In this document: one piece after another, positions 1 to 6,589 of the stretch | Layout: each line of letters starts with the position of its first letter | Numbering within the stretch: the stretch's first letter is position 1 | NCBI GenBank assembly: GCA_964471435.1 | Contig: CAYYGA010000045.1 | Location: 1 to 11,240 of the forward strand | DNA: 11,240 bases | Source: Facklamia sp964471435 | Lineage (GTDB): Bacteria > Bacillota > Bacilli > Lactobacillales > Aerococcaceae | Direction: 5' to 3' | Program-made: the position numbers and the translations under genes | Notes under the pieces: model-generated | The model's input: only the letters and a program-made list of their open reading frames with translations | Databases searched by the model: none | Told to the model about the DNA's origin: nothing

Positions 1-147
1 ATCTTTATCACCGCATCAGAATCATCTGCGCAGCTTAGAATGACTTAGTGAAAGCTTTAGCTTGAACTTAGTCATTCTCTAGCAGATGAAGTCCGAAAAC
101 TCCGACCAACGGAAGGAGTTGAAGGAAGGTTCGCGGTAATAAAAGAT
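1..147 (+). repeat. Structured intergenic repeat, left copy, with terminal inverted repeats
   Basis: Positions 22-121 match the reverse complement of 4911-5010 at 89 of 100 bases, so this is one of two inverted copies flanking the exporter operon. It folds into a long imperfect hairpin: 22-29 pairs with 82-89, 37-45 with 70-78, 47-49 with 66-68, and 52-55 with 60-63 around a 4-base loop. A smaller hairpin follows, in which AACTCC (98-103) can pair with GGAGTT (115-120). The outer ends are also complementary: ATCTTTATCACCGC (1-14) against 133-147, with one mismatch and one extra base. That gives the form of a short MITE-like element. It starts at the window edge, so it may extend further left. 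No coding potential is seen. Function is unknown. Confidence 0.75.
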
Positions 148-291
148 GAGGGTTTTTCTGTAAGATTTTATTTGCCTAGTTGATGTTAGTTCCTATATTG
201 CTACAATTAAATACTAAGCAGACTTAGCCAAACCTTTCACAAACCCCAACACACCCAGTTTTCATTGAAAACACTATCATTACAAAACCCC

Positions 292-341
292 TTGCATTGT
301 GACACCCTGTCATATATAATAGATTAGATGACAGCTCGTCA
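292..341 (+). promoter_or_regulatory. Promoter with two operator palindromes for the tetR-ABC operon
   Basis: A sigma-A-type promoter is visible: -35 TTGCAT at 292-297, a 17-base spacer, and -10 TATAAT at 315-320. A perfect 13-bp palindrome, TGACA-CCC-TGTCA, lies at 300-312 between the two boxes. A second, one-mismatch copy, TGACA-GCT-CGTCA, lies at 329-341 around the expected transcription start. The centres are 29 bp apart. This spacing would let two regulator dimers block RNA polymerase. The obvious candidate repressor is the TetR-family protein encoded immediately downstream, which implies autoregulation. The link to that protein is inference. Confidence 0.75.
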
Positions 342-367
342 CATTTACTTTTTAAAGGAGGACAGTA

Positions 368-994
368 GTGCCCAAACAAACTTTTTTTAACCTGCCGGAA
401 GATAAACAAACCAAACTCATCGAAGCCGGCTTCCAAGAGTTTTCCAATGCTTCCCTACGTGAAGCAAAAATCGCAAACATCATTAATAGTGCACAAATTC
501 CACGCGGATCCTTCTACCAATATTTTGAAGATATAGAAGATCTCTTTTTTTATTTAGTGGATATCGTGATTCATGAAATAGAAGCCTTTACTGTTGATCT
601 AAGCTTAGACCAGCCACTAGAAGATGAGTTACGGAAATACAGCCATCATTATATTCAATTCATGCTTGAATCGAAATACGTTGAATTTTTAAAACAAATC
701 TTTTTAAACTTAAATTATTCGGTCATGAACCGCATATTTGAAGCCAGCCGCTGGATTAACCGGCCCAACCGGCCTGAAGACGCCTTAATTATGGAGTATT
801 TAAAAAACTACCTCAAGGTCGAGTCGACCCAGGAGACGAAAGAGTTTCTCATTACTTTCCATTTCAATTTAACCAATATCATTTCCGTGGCGGTTGCCAA
901 GGACTGGAGTCTAGAAAAGACTTTAACCAAGTTTGATCAACGTATGGACTGGTTGTTGTATGGAGTACTAAATCAAGAAAGTAGGGATAAATAA
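368..994 (+). CDS. TetR/AcrR-family transcriptional regulator
   Basis: A 208-residue protein with the usual TetR layout: an N-terminal three-helix DNA-binding domain and a helical ligand-binding C-terminal domain. The helix-turn-helix lies at about residues 33-53, with the typical ending PRGSFYQYFEDIEDLF. The start is a GTG, chosen because AAAGGAGG (354-361) sits 6 bases upstream. It is the first gene of a three-gene operon; its stop codon directly abuts the ATG of the first ABC subunit. Two TGACA-type palindromes in the promoter suggest that it represses its own operon and is released by a small molecule, probably an exporter substrate. Proteins of this family beside multidrug exporters usually act this way, but neither the ligand nor the direction of control can be read from the sequence. 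Confidence 0.9.
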   Translation: MPKQTFFNLPEDKQTKLIEAGFQEFSNASLREAKIANIINSAQIPRGSFYQYFEDIEDLFFYLVDIVIHEIEAFTVDLSLDQPLEDELRKYSHHYIQFMLESKYVEFLKQIFLNLNYSVMNRIFEASRWINRPNRPEDALIMEYLKNYLKVESTQETKEFLITFHFNLTNIISVAVAKDWSLEKTLTKFDQRMDWLLYGVLNQESRDK

Positions 995-2728
995 ATGTTC
1001 AGAATCTGGAGAATGTTAGATTTTAGAAGAGTCAGTATCATGCTTTTAATTATGTTGGTTGAAGCAGCTGGAATCTTGCTCTTACCAACTTTAGGAGCAG
1101 CTATTTTAAACGTTGGAGCAGCCAACGGGATGGGCGACGCAATTTGGAGATACGGCTCATATATGGCGATTTCCACTGTCGTTACCATCATAGCCGCCAT
1201 TGTTTCTGTGTTTTTGACCGCCCGTGAATCCCAGGGGCTGGGAAATAAATTACGTAAGCTGATGTTTGATAAGATTATGGCCTTTTCGCAAGATGACTTG
1301 GCTAAATTTGAAACATCTACCTTGATTACTCGTACAACCAACGATATTATGCAGATTCAATTGGTGACCATGATGGTGATGCGTTTAGTTATTATGGCGC
1401 CGATCATGATCCTCGTTTCAACTTATTTCGCCTACCAGACAGAACCAAGACTGGCGTGGGTTTTTGGAATAACTTTACCGCTGATTAGTGTGATTGTTTT
1501 TATAATTATGCGTAAGGCCAATCCAATCTTCCGTTCTATTCAAGCAAAAATGGATAATTTAAATAAAATTTTCCGGGAAGGTTTAACCGGTATACGTGTC
1601 ATCCGTGCCTTTAACACTACTAAATATGAAGAAGACCGATTTGATGCAGCCAACAGCGATTTCCGCCAAACTAATATCAAAGCTTATACCATTATCGCCT
1701 TTCTCTTACCTTCCTTACTGCTTTTAGTCGGCGTTTCCAACATTTTAATCTTTACCTCCGGGAGCAGTTTGATTGAAGTCGGTTCAATGCAGGTGGGAAA
1801 TCTAACCGCTTATATTCAATACAGTTTCCAAATTTTACTGGCCATTCTTTATATCGGAATGCTTTTCATGTTCCTCCCACGTGCCGAAGTGTCTTCTGAA
1901 CGTGTTTTGGAAGTTTTAGACACTGAAGTGTCGATAAAAAATGTGGACAACCCGCATCAGTTGGAAAAAGGTCAAAATATTACTTTAGACTTTAATGAAG
2001 TTTCCTTTGGCTTTCCCGGTGCAGAAAGGCCGGCAGTTAAAGATATCGACTTCTCGGTCCAGCAAGGAGAAACCTTAGCCATTATCGGGGGAACCGGTTC
2101 AGGTAAAACCACCATTGCCAATCTCATCCCACGTCTTTATGAAGCCACTCAAGGAAGTGTACGCATCAATGGCGTGGATGTTAAATTACTTGAACAAGGA
2201 CAATTACGTGAACATGTAGGTTATGCCACTCAAAACGCTGTGCTCTTTTCGGGGACCATCCGGTCAAATTTACTCTACGGTAAAGAAGATGCCACCGATG
2301 AAGAACTGTGGCGTGCTTTAGAAATTGCCCAGGCTGAATTTGTTAAAGACTTAACGCATGGACTTGATTCCCGGGTTGAACAAAGAGGGCGTAACTATTC
2401 AGGAGGTCAGCGTCAGCGTCTGTCGATTGCCCGTGTACTGGTCAGCCAGCCGGACATCTACGTTTTCGATGATACCTTTTCTGCCCTGGACTTTAAAACC
2501 GATGCCCGTTTAAGAAAAGCTTTAAAGCCGGTGACACGAAATGCGATTTCAATTATTATTGCCCAACGAGTTAATACTGTTATGGATGCGGACACCATTC
2601 TGGTGCTGGATAACGGCCAAATTGTCGGCCAGGGAACCCACCAGGAATTACTAGAAACCAACGATGTTTACCGTGGGATTGTAGATTCTCAAGTTAGAAA
2701 GGAGTCGGATGCGGATGGAATCAAATAA
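995..2728 (+). CDS. ABC exporter half-transporter, subunit with degenerate ATP site (BmrC/EfrA-like)
   Basis: A 577-residue fusion of a six-helix exporter membrane domain (about 1-310) and an ATPase domain (about 330-570). Walker A is GGTGSGKT (365-372), the signature is NYSGGQ (467-472), and Walker B ends in D492. The next residue, normally the catalytic Glu, is Asp (D493), and the H-loop His is replaced by Gln (Q524, in AQRVNT). These changes mark the non-catalytic half of heterodimeric exporters such as TM287/288, BmrCD, LmrCD, EfrAB and SatAB. Its intact SGGQ signature should complete the active ATP site with the next gene's product. It starts directly after the tetR stop codon and overlaps the next gene by 20 bases. 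The likely role is efflux of drugs or other amphipathic compounds at the plasma membrane; the substrate is unknown. Confidence 0.93.
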   Translation: MFRIWRMLDFRRVSIMLLIMLVEAAGILLLPTLGAAILNVGAANGMGDAIWRYGSYMAISTVVTIIAAIVSVFLTARESQGLGNKLRKLMFDKIMAFSQDDLAKFETSTLITRTTNDIMQIQLVTMMVMRLVIMAPIMILVSTYFAYQTEPRLAWVFGITLPLISVIVFIIMRKANPIFRSIQAKMDNLNKIFREGLTGIRVIRAFNTTKYEEDRFDAANSDFRQTNIKAYTIIAFLLPSLLLLVGVSNILIFTSGSSLIEVGSMQVGNLTAYIQYSFQILLAILYIGMLFMFLPRAEVSSERVLEVLDTEVSIKNVDNPHQLEKGQNITLDFNEVSFGFPGAERPAVKDIDFSVQQGETLAIIGGTGSGKTTIANLIPRLYEATQGSVRINGVDVKLLEQGQLREHVGYATQNAVLFSGTIRSNLLYGKEDATDEELWRALEIAQAEFVKDLTHGLDSRVEQRGRNYSGGQRQRLSIARVLVSQPDIYVFDDTFSALDFKTDARLRKALKPVTRNAISIIIAQRVNTVMDADTILVLDNGQIVGQGTHQELLETNDVYRGIVDSQVRKESDADGIK

Positions 2729-4508
2729 AAATAAAGGTAAAATTATTAATCCAAGTTTTTGGGAAACAACGAAACGTCTGTTGCAGTTTATGTCTCACCG
2801 CAAGTGGTGGCTCTTAGTTGTTGTTATACTGGCAGCGGGATCTGCATTTTTAAGTGCTCAATTACCCCGAATATTAGGTGCAATCACCAACGTGATCTAT
2901 GACGGCATCAGCCAAGGCATGCAGGACGGCCGCTTTATCTTAGACTATGACCGAATCGGTCAAATTATCATGATTCTAGCAGCTGCTTACATCTTTTCAG
3001 CAGCTTTCCGTTATTTCCAGCAGTTCATTACCTTGCGGATCGCCCAGCATACTGTTTATGACCTGAGGAAACTTTTAAAGGAAAAAATGGGACGCCTGCC
3101 GGTTAATTATTTTGATACCAATGCGACCGGGGAAATCTTATCGCGTGCCATTAATGATGTTGACCAGATTGCTGCTTCTTTAGGCCCGACCTTAACCGAA
3201 GCCGTAACTTCAACCGTACAGTTTCTGGCGGTTTTAATTACCATGTTAACTTTAAGCGGCCCGCTGGCTTTAATCGTTATTTTGATGATTCCAGCCAATG
3301 CCTTAATCATTCGGGTGGTAACTAAACGCTCGCAGGTTAAATTCCGTATGCGTCAAATTGAATTAGGGGAACTCAACGATTATGTTGAAGAAATCTATTC
3401 CGGACACTCAGCGGTAAAAGTTTATAACCAGGCGGAATATGAAGCGGGAGTTTTTGCCGAGAAATCAGACAAGCTGAACGATGCAGCTTGGAAGGCTGAG
3501 TTTTTATCAGGAATCTTAAATCCTCTCGTCGGTTTTTCTAAAAACTTAGTTTATACCGCTGTTGGTGTAGTAGGTGGATTTGGTGTCTTAAACGGAAGCA
3601 TTGCGATTGGTAGTGTGCAGGCTTTCTTCCAATATACCAACCAATTCGCCCAACCTTTCCGTCAGTTAGCTAACCTGGCCAACTCGATTCAAATGACCAT
3701 TGCTTCAACCGAGCGTGTCTTTGAAGTCTTGGACGAACCGGAAATGGTTCACCCGCAAGGTCTAACAGACAAGAAAAACAGTCCTTACAAAATTGAATTT
3801 GATCATGTTCAATTTGGTTATTCACCGGATAATTTATTGATGACCGACTTTAACTTACAAGTTGAAGACGGCGAAATGATTGCGGTTGTAGGACCAACCG
3901 GAGCCGGTAAAACGACTCTGATCAACCTGCTGGAACGTTTTTACGATGTCAGCGGCGGAGCTATCCGCTATCAGGGCATCGATATCCGTAACATCAGCCG
4001 TGAAGCTTTACGTGACAAGTTCTCTATGGTTTTACAAGAAACTTGGCTGTTTTCAGGTACGATCTGGGACAACCTAAAATATGGTAATGACCAGGTGACC
4101 GATGAGCAGATTTTGGCAGCTTCAAAAGCGGCTCACGTGCATGATTTTGTGACCACCTTACCGGAAGGTTACCAAACCCTTTTAACCGAAGATGGAACCA
4201 ACTTGTCCCAAGGACAGCGTCAGTTAATTACGATTGCGCGTGCTTTCTTGTCGGATCCTGAGATCATCATCTTGGACGAAGCGACATCGAGTGTCGATAC
4301 CCGTACTGAAGTTTTGATTCAAGCGGCCATGAATAATTTACTGGAAGGGCGGACTTCTTTTGTGGTGGCCCACCGTCTGTCGACGATCCGTGATGCGGAT
4401 AAGATTATTGTGATGGACCAAGGTGACGTGATTGAGACCGGGAATCATAATCAGCTGATTGAAGCCGATGGTTTCTATGCTTCACTTTACAATTCACAGT
4501 TTGCTTAA
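2709..4508 (+). CDS. ABC exporter half-transporter, subunit with canonical catalytic residues (BmrD/EfrB-like)
   Basis: A 599-residue partner of the preceding subunit: six membrane helices (about 35-330) followed by an ATPase domain. Walker A is GPTGAGKT (395-402), Walker B ILDEATSSVD carries the catalytic Glu (E524), and the H-loop is AHRLST (H555), all canonical. The signature, however, reads NLSQGQ (498-503) instead of LSGGQ. It would face the degenerate Walker residues of the first subunit, so the defects of both proteins fall in the same ATP site, as expected of an obligate heterodimer. GGAG at 2701-2704 serves either ATG 2709 or ATG 2715 (spacings 4 and 10); 2709 is used here, but 2715 is equally plausible. 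The overlap with the upstream gene suggests translational coupling and equal subunit amounts. Confidence 0.93.
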   Translation: MRMESNKNKGKIINPSFWETTKRLLQFMSHRKWWLLVVVILAAGSAFLSAQLPRILGAITNVIYDGISQGMQDGRFILDYDRIGQIIMILAAAYIFSAAFRYFQQFITLRIAQHTVYDLRKLLKEKMGRLPVNYFDTNATGEILSRAINDVDQIAASLGPTLTEAVTSTVQFLAVLITMLTLSGPLALIVILMIPANALIIRVVTKRSQVKFRMRQIELGELNDYVEEIYSGHSAVKVYNQAEYEAGVFAEKSDKLNDAAWKAEFLSGILNPLVGFSKNLVYTAVGVVGGFGVLNGSIAIGSVQAFFQYTNQFAQPFRQLANLANSIQMTIASTERVFEVLDEPEMVHPQGLTDKKNSPYKIEFDHVQFGYSPDNLLMTDFNLQVEDGEMIAVVGPTGAGKTTLINLLERFYDVSGGAIRYQGIDIRNISREALRDKFSMVLQETWLFSGTIWDNLKYGNDQVTDEQILAASKAAHVHDFVTTLPEGYQTLLTEDGTNLSQGQRQLITIARAFLSDPEIIILDEATSSVDTRTEVLIQAAMNNLLEGRTSFVVAHRLSTIRDADKIIVMDQGDVIETGNHNQLIEADGFYASLYNSQFA

Positions 4509-4533
4509 GATAAAAATAATTATATAAAAAATG

Positions 4534-4580
4534 CGCTCCCCTTTAGCCGGTTTTATGCGGTGAAAAGGGGAGCGTTTTTT
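4534..4580 (+). terminator. Rho-independent terminator of the tetR-ABC operon
   Basis: CGCTCCCC (4534-4541) pairs with GGGGAGCG (4567-4574), followed by TTTTTT (4575-4580). A further inner stem, CCG/CGG, pairs 4547-4549 with 4558-4560. An A-run at 4526-4531 makes it able to work in both directions. It begins 25 bases after the stop codon of the second exporter gene. A near-copy lies at 5797-5847. Confidence 0.92.
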
Positions 4581-4608
4581 GTTTAAATATTATGTTGGGA
4601 TTGCGCCT

Positions 4609-4786
4609 AGTATCTTCCAAAAGGGCGCGGGGTTGCTTGTGGAAAGCCATGGGACCGTCCGGAGCCTGTAGTCTCCGGACTCTCAAGCCTCAAACTCATT
4701 GTAGTCGCTGAAGCGCCAACACTGAGTAATTCGCATTTCGTCCTTGGCATGGCTACAAGCAACCCCACAGCCTTTTGGAAGATACT
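4609..4786. repeat. MITE-like palindromic element with cloverleaf-type internal hairpins
   Basis: The ends are long inverted repeats: 4609-4640 matches the reverse complement of 4755-4786 at 28 of 32 bases, with the four differences clustered at 4625-4628. The pairing continues inward (AGCCAT 4645-4650 with ATGGCT 4749-4754; GGAC 4652-4655 with GTCC 4740-4743). Inside the closed stem sit two more hairpins: GTCCGGAG (4657-4664) with CTCCGGAC (4673-4680), and ACTCA (4694-4698) with TGAGT (4723-4727), the latter holding CGC-TGAA-GCG. The whole forms a branched, cloverleaf-like structure. An open frame on the minus strand is a by-product of the palindrome. No clear target-site duplication is seen. 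It could be a non-autonomous transposable element or a structured RNA. Confidence 0.65.
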
Positions 4787-4910
4787 CATAAAAATCACAT
4801 CTTATAATGAGAGGATGGGAACTATTGTAGTGTTTGCACTTTTTAAATGAAAGTGAGTATTTCTAGACTGAAAAACCTTTGGGCAAAGAAGTGGCTAACT
4901 ATAGGTCTTT

Positions 4911-5030
4911 CAACTCCTTCCGCTGGTCGGAGTTTCCAGACTTCATCTGCTAGAGAATGGCTAAGCTTAAGCTGTCGCTTTCGCTAAGCCATTCTAAGCT
5001 GCGCAGATGATTCTATTTGCCGTGATAAAA
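4911..5030 (-). repeat. Structured intergenic repeat, right copy (inverted relative to 1-147)
   Basis: The reverse complement of 4911-5010 matches 22-121 at 89 of 100 bases, and a weaker match continues to about 5030. The same fold is kept. Two stem positions have changed on both sides: A43-T72 in the left copy corresponds to G-C here (4989/4960), and T49-A66 to C-G (4983/4966). The innermost 4-base loop is different, while the AAGC/GCTT stem closing it is conserved. The outer terminal inverted repeats of the left copy are not seen on the 4900 side, so this copy may be truncated or diverged there. Confidence 0.75.
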
Positions 5031-5036
5031 TTTTTG

Positions 5037-5160
5037 TTTTTTCTTTCAGATTTTAATGTGAACTCTAAGATAGAGTATTGTTGAATCCTCTATTTGGAAC
5101 TGAAAGAAAAAAAGTTAGGGCTACGGCTTTTTAATATATTTAAAGGTCCTCGTAGCGCCC
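5037..5160. repeat. Stacked hairpins preceding the 41-bp array
   Basis: A perfect 13-bp inverted repeat, TTTTTTCTTTCAG (5037-5049) with its complement at 5100-5112, encloses a second hairpin, ACTCTA-AGA-TAGAGT (5062-5076). It is followed by GGGC-TACG (5118-5125), which pairs with CGTAGCGCCC (5151-5160) through a 2-base bulge. No reading frame, ribosome site or convincing promoter is seen. It may be the 5' part of a structured transcript that includes the tandem array, or a separate palindromic insertion. This is a description of structure, not a recognised family. Confidence 0.45.
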
Positions 5161-5162
5161 AT

Positions 5163-5434
5163 GAGGTTAACCCTCTGGGTTTGTTTAACCTCGTTTTGGA
5201 TAGGACGTCGGTCAAATGAATTTGATGGGGCCCGTTTGAAATACGACGTCGGTCAAAGGAATTTGACGGGGCTCGTCTTTGAAACGAGGGCGGTCTGGCG
5301 GGTTTGATGGGGCTCGTCTTTTAAACGAGGGCGGTCTGGCGGGTTTGACGGGGCTCGTCTTTTAAACGAGGGCGGTCCAGCGGGTTTGACGGGGCTCGTC
5401 TTTTAAACGAGGCCGATCTGTGGGGGGTGAGCGT
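5163..5434. repeat. GC-rich 41-bp tandem hairpin array (about six units)
   Basis: Successive units begin at 5189, 5230, 5271, 5312, 5353 and 5394, exactly 41 bp apart. Units 3-5 are nearly identical; units 1, 2 and 6 are diverged. A typical unit is about 60% G+C, well above the surrounding intergenic DNA. Most units carry hairpin A (CTCGT...ACGAG) and the early ones a clear hairpin B (GTCAAA-GGAA-TTTGAC). A leading hairpin, GAGGTTAA (5163-5170) with TTAACCTC (5185-5192), opens the array. Since 41 is not a multiple of 3, the array cannot encode a repeated peptide. Full-length units are repeated without unique spacers, so it is not CRISPR. The array runs into an assembly gap and its true length is unknown. 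Function is unknown. Confidence 0.8.
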
Positions 5435-5614
5435 TCCTCTTTGAGGAGACGAAGGTCATNNNNNNNNNNNNNNNNNNNNNNNNNNNNNNNNNNNNNNNNN
5501 NNNNNNNNNNNNNNNNNNNNNNNNNNNNNNNNNNNNNNNNNNNNNNNNNNNNNNNNNNNAAACGAGGCCGATCTGTGGGGGGTGAGCGTTCCTCTTTGAG
5601 GAGACGAAGGTCAT
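5405..5614. other. Assembly gap (100 N) flanked by an exact 55-bp duplication
   Basis: The N run is 5460-5559, exactly 100 bases, which is a conventional filler and not a measured length. The 55 bases before it (5405-5459) are repeated exactly just after it (5560-5614). Two contigs sharing a terminal 55-mer is what a k=55 de Bruijn assembler produces at a repeat, so the duplication may be an artefact of the join. Alternatively there are further tandem units in the gap. The copy after the gap leads into unique sequence from 5615. Confidence 0.8.
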
Positions 5615-5796
5615 GTAGGAGATGTCGACCCCTTAATGGGTACGCAATCATTCTTCTTCTAGTAAGTCTCTTTCTAAGGCATAGAAAATACATCAAAAAA
5701 AGTTATAGATTAGTTAAGAGGAAGTTAATTAGAGAAAGTTAATTAATGGAAGGACTCTATTACTCGATTGAACAACTTGAAAAGATAGAGAAAAAA

Positions 5797-5847
5797 TGTG
5801 CTCCCCTTTAGCCAGCTTCAAGTGGTGAAAAGGGGAGCACATTTTTT
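5797..5847. terminator. Bidirectional terminator of the response-regulator operon (sister of 4534-4580)
   Basis: TGTGCTCCCC (5797-5806) pairs perfectly with GGGGAGCACA (5832-5841). A run of six A precedes it and a run of six T follows it, so it can terminate from both sides. On the minus strand the stem starts 4 bases after the stop codon of the LytTR regulator. Its stem, loop border and flanks closely match the terminator at 4534-4580. Confidence 0.9.
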
Positions 5848-6589
5848 ATTTTGTTAATAAATAGTGATTAAGTTCTTTAGCCTTGTTAGCCGCAAAAGGA
5901 ATGACGTTTTGGTTAGATAAATGAAGGAAGTTTTCTTGGCGATCTAAACTTTTAATATGGGACAAATTAACGATAAAGGAACGATGCACTCTCACTAATC
6001 CTTCGTTTTTATTTTCTAGATTTTTTAATCGTTCATAAAATTCAAAACGGCTCTTAATAGTCACTAAAGCTAATTTATGTGCCTGGGCAATTGATTCAAT
6101 ATATAATATATCTTTATAATCTATTACTCGTGTTCGTCGACCTTGCTTAAAAGCAAAACGTTTTTTAACGTTGGCGGCTTCTTTTTCTCTTTCAATGATT
6201 ACTTTTAATACCTCTATCAGTTGAGCTTGCAGGTCCTGATCAGAGTCTTTTACAATAAAGTCGAGGGCTTCCACTTTATACTTGAAAGTTAAGGGAGCAA
6301 GTTGACTGTGGCTGGTAATAAAAATTATTCGACCTAAGGGATCGAGCTGGCGAATTGTTTGAGCTAACTCTAACCCATTCATGCTTGCTTTTGGGCCAAA
6401 GTCGATATCTAAAAAATAAATATTATTAAGATCATTTGTTTTCTCTAAATAAGTCAGTAAATCTTTAGGACAAGGACAATCTAAGGCCACTTCTAAAGCT
6501 AAGTCTTCAATCATAATATAGTTTTCAATGTATTGACGAATCAGTTGGCGTTGGATGTGATTATCTTCTGCTATGTATATAGATTGCAT
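5846..6589 (-). CDS. LytTR-family response regulator (AgrA/ComE-like)
   Basis: A 247-residue protein with an N-terminal receiver domain (about 1-125) and a C-terminal LytTR DNA-binding domain (about 145-245). Receiver residues are in place: acidic pair E8/D9, phospho-acceptor D61 in YFLDIDFG, T92, and K114. The LytTR part contains the usual YIES and VRVHRSFIVNL segments. This architecture matches AgrA and ComE, which bind paired direct repeats upstream of peptide-controlled promoters. The ATG overlaps the kinase stop by one base, and AAGGAG lies about 8 bases upstream inside the kinase gene, so translation is coupled. It should be phosphorylated by the adjacent kinase. Likely targets are the divergent exported-protein genes at 8005-9114, by position only. 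Confidence 0.92.
   Translation of the reverse strand: MQSIYIAEDNHIQRQLIRQYIENYIMIEDLALEVALDCPCPKDLLTYLEKTNDLNNIYFLDIDFGPKASMNGLELAQTIRQLDPLGRIIFITSHSQLAPLTFKYKVEALDFIVKDSDQDLQAQLIEVLKVIIEREKEAANVKKRFAFKQGRRTRVIDYKDILYIESIAQAHKLALVTIKSRFEFYERLKNLENKNEGLVRVHRSFIVNLSHIKSLDRQENFLHLSNQNVIPFAANKAKELNHYLLTK

Noticed and set aside
4607..4798. 63-residue open frame on the minus strand
   Set aside because: It coincides with the palindromic element 4609-4786; the sequence is explained by the inverted repeat and there is no ribosome site.
1..5030. Composite transposon carrying the exporter operon
   Set aside because: The inverted repeats flank the operon, but no transposase, no target duplication and no second matching end are visible; kept only as a possibility in the findings.
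5189..5434. CRISPR array
   Set aside because: The whole 41-bp unit is repeated with no unique spacers, and no cas gene is present.
5403..5696. Open frame on the minus strand across the first N gap
   Set aside because: It runs through unknown bases and a tandem hairpin array whose 41-bp period shifts frame; no ribosome site or protein-like composition.
5640..5790. Pheromone precursor gene for the AgrCA-like pair
   Set aside because: Only a frame of eight codons (ATG at about 5636) is seen, without ribosome site or the features of AgrD or double-glycine leaders.
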